From: Ceratopteris richardii | Lineage: Eukaryota > Streptophyta > Polypodiopsida > Polypodiales > Pteridaceae | DNA: 64,000 nt | Reading direction: 5' to 3' | NCBI GenBank assembly: GCA_020310875.1 | Contig: CM035423.1 | Span: forward strand, 136,810,020-136,874,019 | Shown here: one piece after another, positions 61,233 through 64,000 of the stretch | Layout of the letters: each line of letters starts with the position of its first letter | Numbering within the stretch: position 1 is the stretch's first letter | Notes under the pieces: generated by a model | Database searches by the model: none | What the model saw: the letters and a program-made list of their open reading frames with translations, nothing else | Told to the model about the DNA's origin: nothing | Program-made: the position numbers and the translations under genes

Positions 61233-62684
61233 GTGCTACTCTTGCAGGAATTCGACTATGAAGTCATTCACCGACCTGGAAATGCACATGCCTTAGCAGA
61301 TTTCTTATCTCGTCTAGATTCCGGTGAAGCTCCGATAGGCATAGATGACACGACTCCAGCGATCTATAGTTCTGAGCCACTGACTGATGAGACTGCCGAA
61401 TTACAAGCACCATCTACATATTATGATCAGATTTTAACTTTTCTCATTGAAGGATGCTTTCCGTCCGAGACAGCCAAGGCAGTACGAAGGAAAATTGCAG
61501 TCTTTAGCCGCCGATTCCGGTTAGTTGCTGGAGAGCTATATTATGTAGATCACACCAGAATCTTACTTCGATGTGTTCCTCCGCATGAAATTAACTCAGT
61601 CATCATGATGGCTCACTCGACCCCTACTGGTGGTCACTTTGCCACAGATTTGACTCACCGGAAAATTTTGCAAGAAGGTCTCTGGTGGCCAACTATGCAT
61701 AGAGATGTGGCCCAATTTGTCAAACACCACGATAACTGTCAAAGGTCTGGACAACCACTGCAACAACACTTCTTTCCCTTGCAGCCTATTATGCCACTCG
61801 AACCATTTCAAAAATGGGGATTAGATTTTATCGGTCCAATTACACCTCCAGCAGTCTTCAGTAACAACAGATACATACTAACCTGTATAGACTACGCAAC
61901 GAGATGGGTAGAAGCTTGGGCTTTACGGTCTGCTACAGCAGTTGCAGTAGCAAAATGTCTACTAAATGATGTCTTCCCACGATTTGGCTTACCACTCGAA
62001 TTGGTGACAGATCAAGGTACTCACTTCGTAAATCAATTAATGAAGGTACTCACCCAATCATTCCAGGTGACACACAAACTCAGCTCTCCATATTACCCTC
62101 GTGCCAATGGTTTGGCCGAAAGTACAAACAAATCACTATTGAATATCCTCCGGAAACTGATAATGGAAGCACCGGGAAGATGGGATCAACTACTACCTGC
62201 AGTATTATGGGCATACAGAACTACATATAAAGTAACGACAGGCTTGACACCTTTCAAACTAGCTTATGGCTTAGAAGCAATAGCACCCATGGAAGTAGTC
62301 ATCCCAAGTCTGCGTGTAGCAATCACTCAGAAGATGCTACCGGAAGATTCGCTAACAGCCCGAATGGACGCACTCAGAGAACTTGATGAGCACCGATGGC
62401 TCAGCTTTTTAACCATGTGCGAAGTACAACTAAGGCAAGCCAAGACACACGATCGATATTTGAAAACTCCAATCTTTTCGGTAGGTCAGCTCGTACTCTT
62501 CTACAACGCAAAGTCAGATAGAGCAGCAGGAAAGTTCAAACTACGATGGTTCGGCCCTTTTAAGATCTCAGAACAAATCGGTCCGGCAACTTTTCGGTTG
62601 ACTACGTTGACCGGAAATCCACTCCCAAAAGTAATCAATGGGTCGAAGCTGCGGCCATATCATCACGCCACTAGCCCGCATTAA
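61233..62684 (+). CDS. Gypsy-3 integrase
   Basis: A 483-aa frame. It starts with the end of RNase H (EFDYEVIHRPGNAHALADFL), then the HHCC zinc region (HSTPTGGHFATDLTHRKIL..CQRSGQ), WGLDFIGPI, TDQGTHFVNQL, SPYYPRANGLAESTNKSLL (catalytic core), and a C-terminal part with KLRWFGPFKISEQIGPATF and VINGSKLRPYH, a GPF/Y-like module. A long, uninterrupted frame. Confidence 0.93.
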   Translation: MLLLQEFDYEVIHRPGNAHALADFLSRLDSGEAPIGIDDTTPAIYSSEPLTDETAELQAPSTYYDQILTFLIEGCFPSETAKAVRRKIAVFSRRFRLVAGELYYVDHTRILLRCVPPHEINSVIMMAHSTPTGGHFATDLTHRKILQEGLWWPTMHRDVAQFVKHHDNCQRSGQPLQQHFFPLQPIMPLEPFQKWGLDFIGPITPPAVFSNNRYILTCIDYATRWVEAWALRSATAVAVAKCLLNDVFPRFGLPLELVTDQGTHFVNQLMKVLTQSFQVTHKLSSPYYPRANGLAESTNKSLLNILRKLIMEAPGRWDQLLPAVLWAYRTTYKVTTGLTPFKLAYGLEAIAPMEVVIPSLRVAITQKMLPEDSLTARMDALRELDEHRWLSFLTMCEVQLRQAKTHDRYLKTPIFSVGQLVLFYNAKSDRAAGKFKLRWFGPFKISEQIGPATFRLTTLTGNPLPKVINGSKLRPYHHATSPH

Positions 62685-62996
62685 ATTTTTTCGGCGGTGG
62701 ACCGCGTTTTGTTTAATCTTTTTCTCTTTTCTTTCTCCCTTTTTATAAATAGCCGTGTTTTGTACAATCTTGATGAGACCAGCTGCCCCCTTACCCGTCA
62801 CTCGAGTACGCATGCCTGCATGAAAACAAGCATCATTCCCGCACTACACAATGATACCCAACCCCCTTTTCCTCCCCACCGTGTGTTCCTACTTAACTCT
62901 GTCGACAACGCCAAAAAATGCTATTGTGTTGTATGTTAGTATTCTGAGCACTCGTGCATTCTGCATCTGTGTTCATAGTCTGTCTCAGAAAACGCC
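62685..62996 (+). other. Gypsy-3 pol-to-extra-ORF spacer
   Basis: About 310 bp. It contains a pyrimidine-rich run (TTTCTCTTTTCTTTCTCCC) and a TATA-like box (listed separately). No coding frame with a motif. Confidence 0.55.
62744..62752 (+). promoter_or_regulatory. TATA-like box before the gypsy-3 extra ORF
   Basis: TATAAATAG, a strong plant TATA match, 60 bp after the integrase stop codon and about 250 bp before the extra ORF's ATG at 62997. It may start a separate message for the extra ORF; sequence alone cannot show that it works. Confidence 0.4.
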
Positions 62997-64000
62997 ATGG
63001 AAGCGAAAGCCAACTATGCTGCCTTCCGCGATGGTATCCCTACCGAGGTAGGTGAATACCTGTGTTGCAGAGGGTTGGCCAACTTCGCTGAGTTGCCTTG
63101 GCACTCAGTGGAAGCCCATCCCTTCTTCGCGCAAATCATCACCGCCATTGCTCAGTCCCCCGCCACCGAACGCCAATGGGCCTTCCTCTCGCTCCCTTCG
63201 TGAACAGTCATCACCTTCCAAGCCTTCCCTGAAGCCTATCGCCTCAACCCGCAAGGCCGTGAAAATGGCCCTAGTATTCCCCCCGCCCGCATGACCGAAC
63301 TATTCCCCCGCTCTTCGTCCAACGAATACGCCATTCTCTACCGCCCCGAACCCGAACGATCCGCTCTGCAATTCTTAGTCACCATACTCAACCTTCAGAA
63401 GCGCACCTATGGCATCTCACGCCCATTCTATTTCGCTTTAGATTTAGCTACCCGAGAACCCGTGAGCTTCGCATCATACTTTTTCCTTAGAATTCATAAA
63501 GAATGTGTAGCTATAGTGAAGCAACTCCAAAAGGGAACCACCCCGCGCTCTCGCCTTCCCCATATCATATCATTCCTCTTCCCAGCCATCCTTGCCGCAC
63601 AACCACCACCCCAAGGTCCCGTACTTAGGCACGAAGAATCAGTCCAACCACTCGACGAAGAGGAAGAAGAAGATGAGGAGATCAACCAGCTCTTCGGCAA
63701 TAAGTAAATTCGGATCAGCTCCTCAGAAAGCGAAGCACAAGGATCCGCCGGAAAGGATCAGGACACCCGAAACGAAGAACAAGAAGAGACCTTCCACGAC
63801 ACAGCCACTTCCATCCACAACGAATCATCGGCCGATCACCATGACCAGCAGAATCACACAGAAACAGAACTAGTCTCCACCGAAGAAGCATCAAAACGAC
63901 GAGAAGACGAACAACAAGTGGTAGACAACACACTCGACACCTTACTGAAGGCCGTCGAATCCACCACCGCCCATACTACAGGTGAACACCAACCCGCCAA
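62997..64000 (+). CDS. Gypsy-3 extra ORF region downstream of pol (runs off window)
   Basis: Open frames from MEAKANYAAFRDGIPTEVGE at 62997, through RPEPERSALQFLVTILNLQK and RPFYFALDLATREPVSFASY (about 63340-63480) and HIISFLFPAILAAQPPPQGP, to a long Glu/Asp/Gln/Thr-rich tail up to the window end. No signal peptide or membrane anchor is seen, so it is not obviously an envelope. The pattern (helical domain then acidic tail) is loosely like plant transposon-associated or Athila ORF1-like proteins; this is inference. Contains a small number of breaks. Confidence 0.55.

Larger units (their letters stand above)
55873..64000 (+). mobile_element. Gypsy-3: Ty3/gypsy element, 5' LTR to beyond the window
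   Basis: 5' LTR 55873-56856, primer site, gag, protease, RT, RNase H and integrase in order on plus, then an extra ORF region to the window end. The 3' LTR is not in the window, so neither age nor full length can be judged. The coding part holds about half a dozen breaks. The pol sequence differs clearly from both gypsy-1 and gypsy-2, so it is a separate family. Confidence 0.9.

Noticed and set aside
39001-64000. Envelope gene in gypsy-2 or gypsy-3
   Set aside because: The post-pol ORFs lack a visible signal peptide, membrane anchor or cleavage-site pattern.

Overview
The window reads as nuclear DNA of a land plant. Evidence is the plant-type telomere word (TTTAGGG and variants), two intron-containing plant genes (a phytocyanin and a SurE-type phosphatase), plant L1-type LINEs, and nested Ty1/copia and Ty3/gypsy LTR retrotransposons. 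The long LTRs, abundant microsatellites and an unusual phytocyanin loop would suit a fern, lycophyte, gymnosperm or other non-flowering lineage. The sequence alone does not settle this.

Layout. 0.4-2.0 kb: a four-exon phytocyanin gene on the minus strand, with no long open frame because its exons are short. 2.4-17.3 kb: a plus-strand LINE split by an old gypsy element (gypsy-1, 3402-16611), which itself contains pieces of two copia elements. 19.7-25.1 kb: a ten-exon SurE gene on the minus strand. All its splice junctions keep frame (327 aa), with a TATA box upstream and a poly(A) signal downstream. 26.1-27.1 kb: a minus-strand LINE 3' end with its poly(A) tail. 28.5-36.6 kb: a repeat-rich zone holding a fold-back, a 2.5-kb CA/TA tract studded with telomere-like words, and an AT-rich satellite with a nested repeat structure. 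Copia traces and microsatellites follow.

36.7-53.7 kb: a decayed minus-strand long reading frame with a coiled-coil middle, split by a young gypsy element (gypsy-2, 39001-52726, minus). Gypsy-2 has 2.8-kb LTRs that match at about 99 percent and a small extra ORF after integrase. 55.65-64.0 kb: a copia 3' fragment cut by a third gypsy element (gypsy-3, plus). Gypsy-3 has a 984-bp 5' LTR, gag and pol, then an extra ORF region behind its own TATA-like box; it runs off the window.

Only the phytocyanin and SurE genes look like working host genes. The rest is mostly transposon-derived or satellite DNA. I found no tRNA, rRNA, CRISPR array or operon-like system. The most unusual items are the telomere-word array with its adjoining satellite of about 52-bp units in about 420-bp blocks, the phytocyanin with an enlarged copper-site loop, and the extra ORFs behind pol in two gypsy elements.
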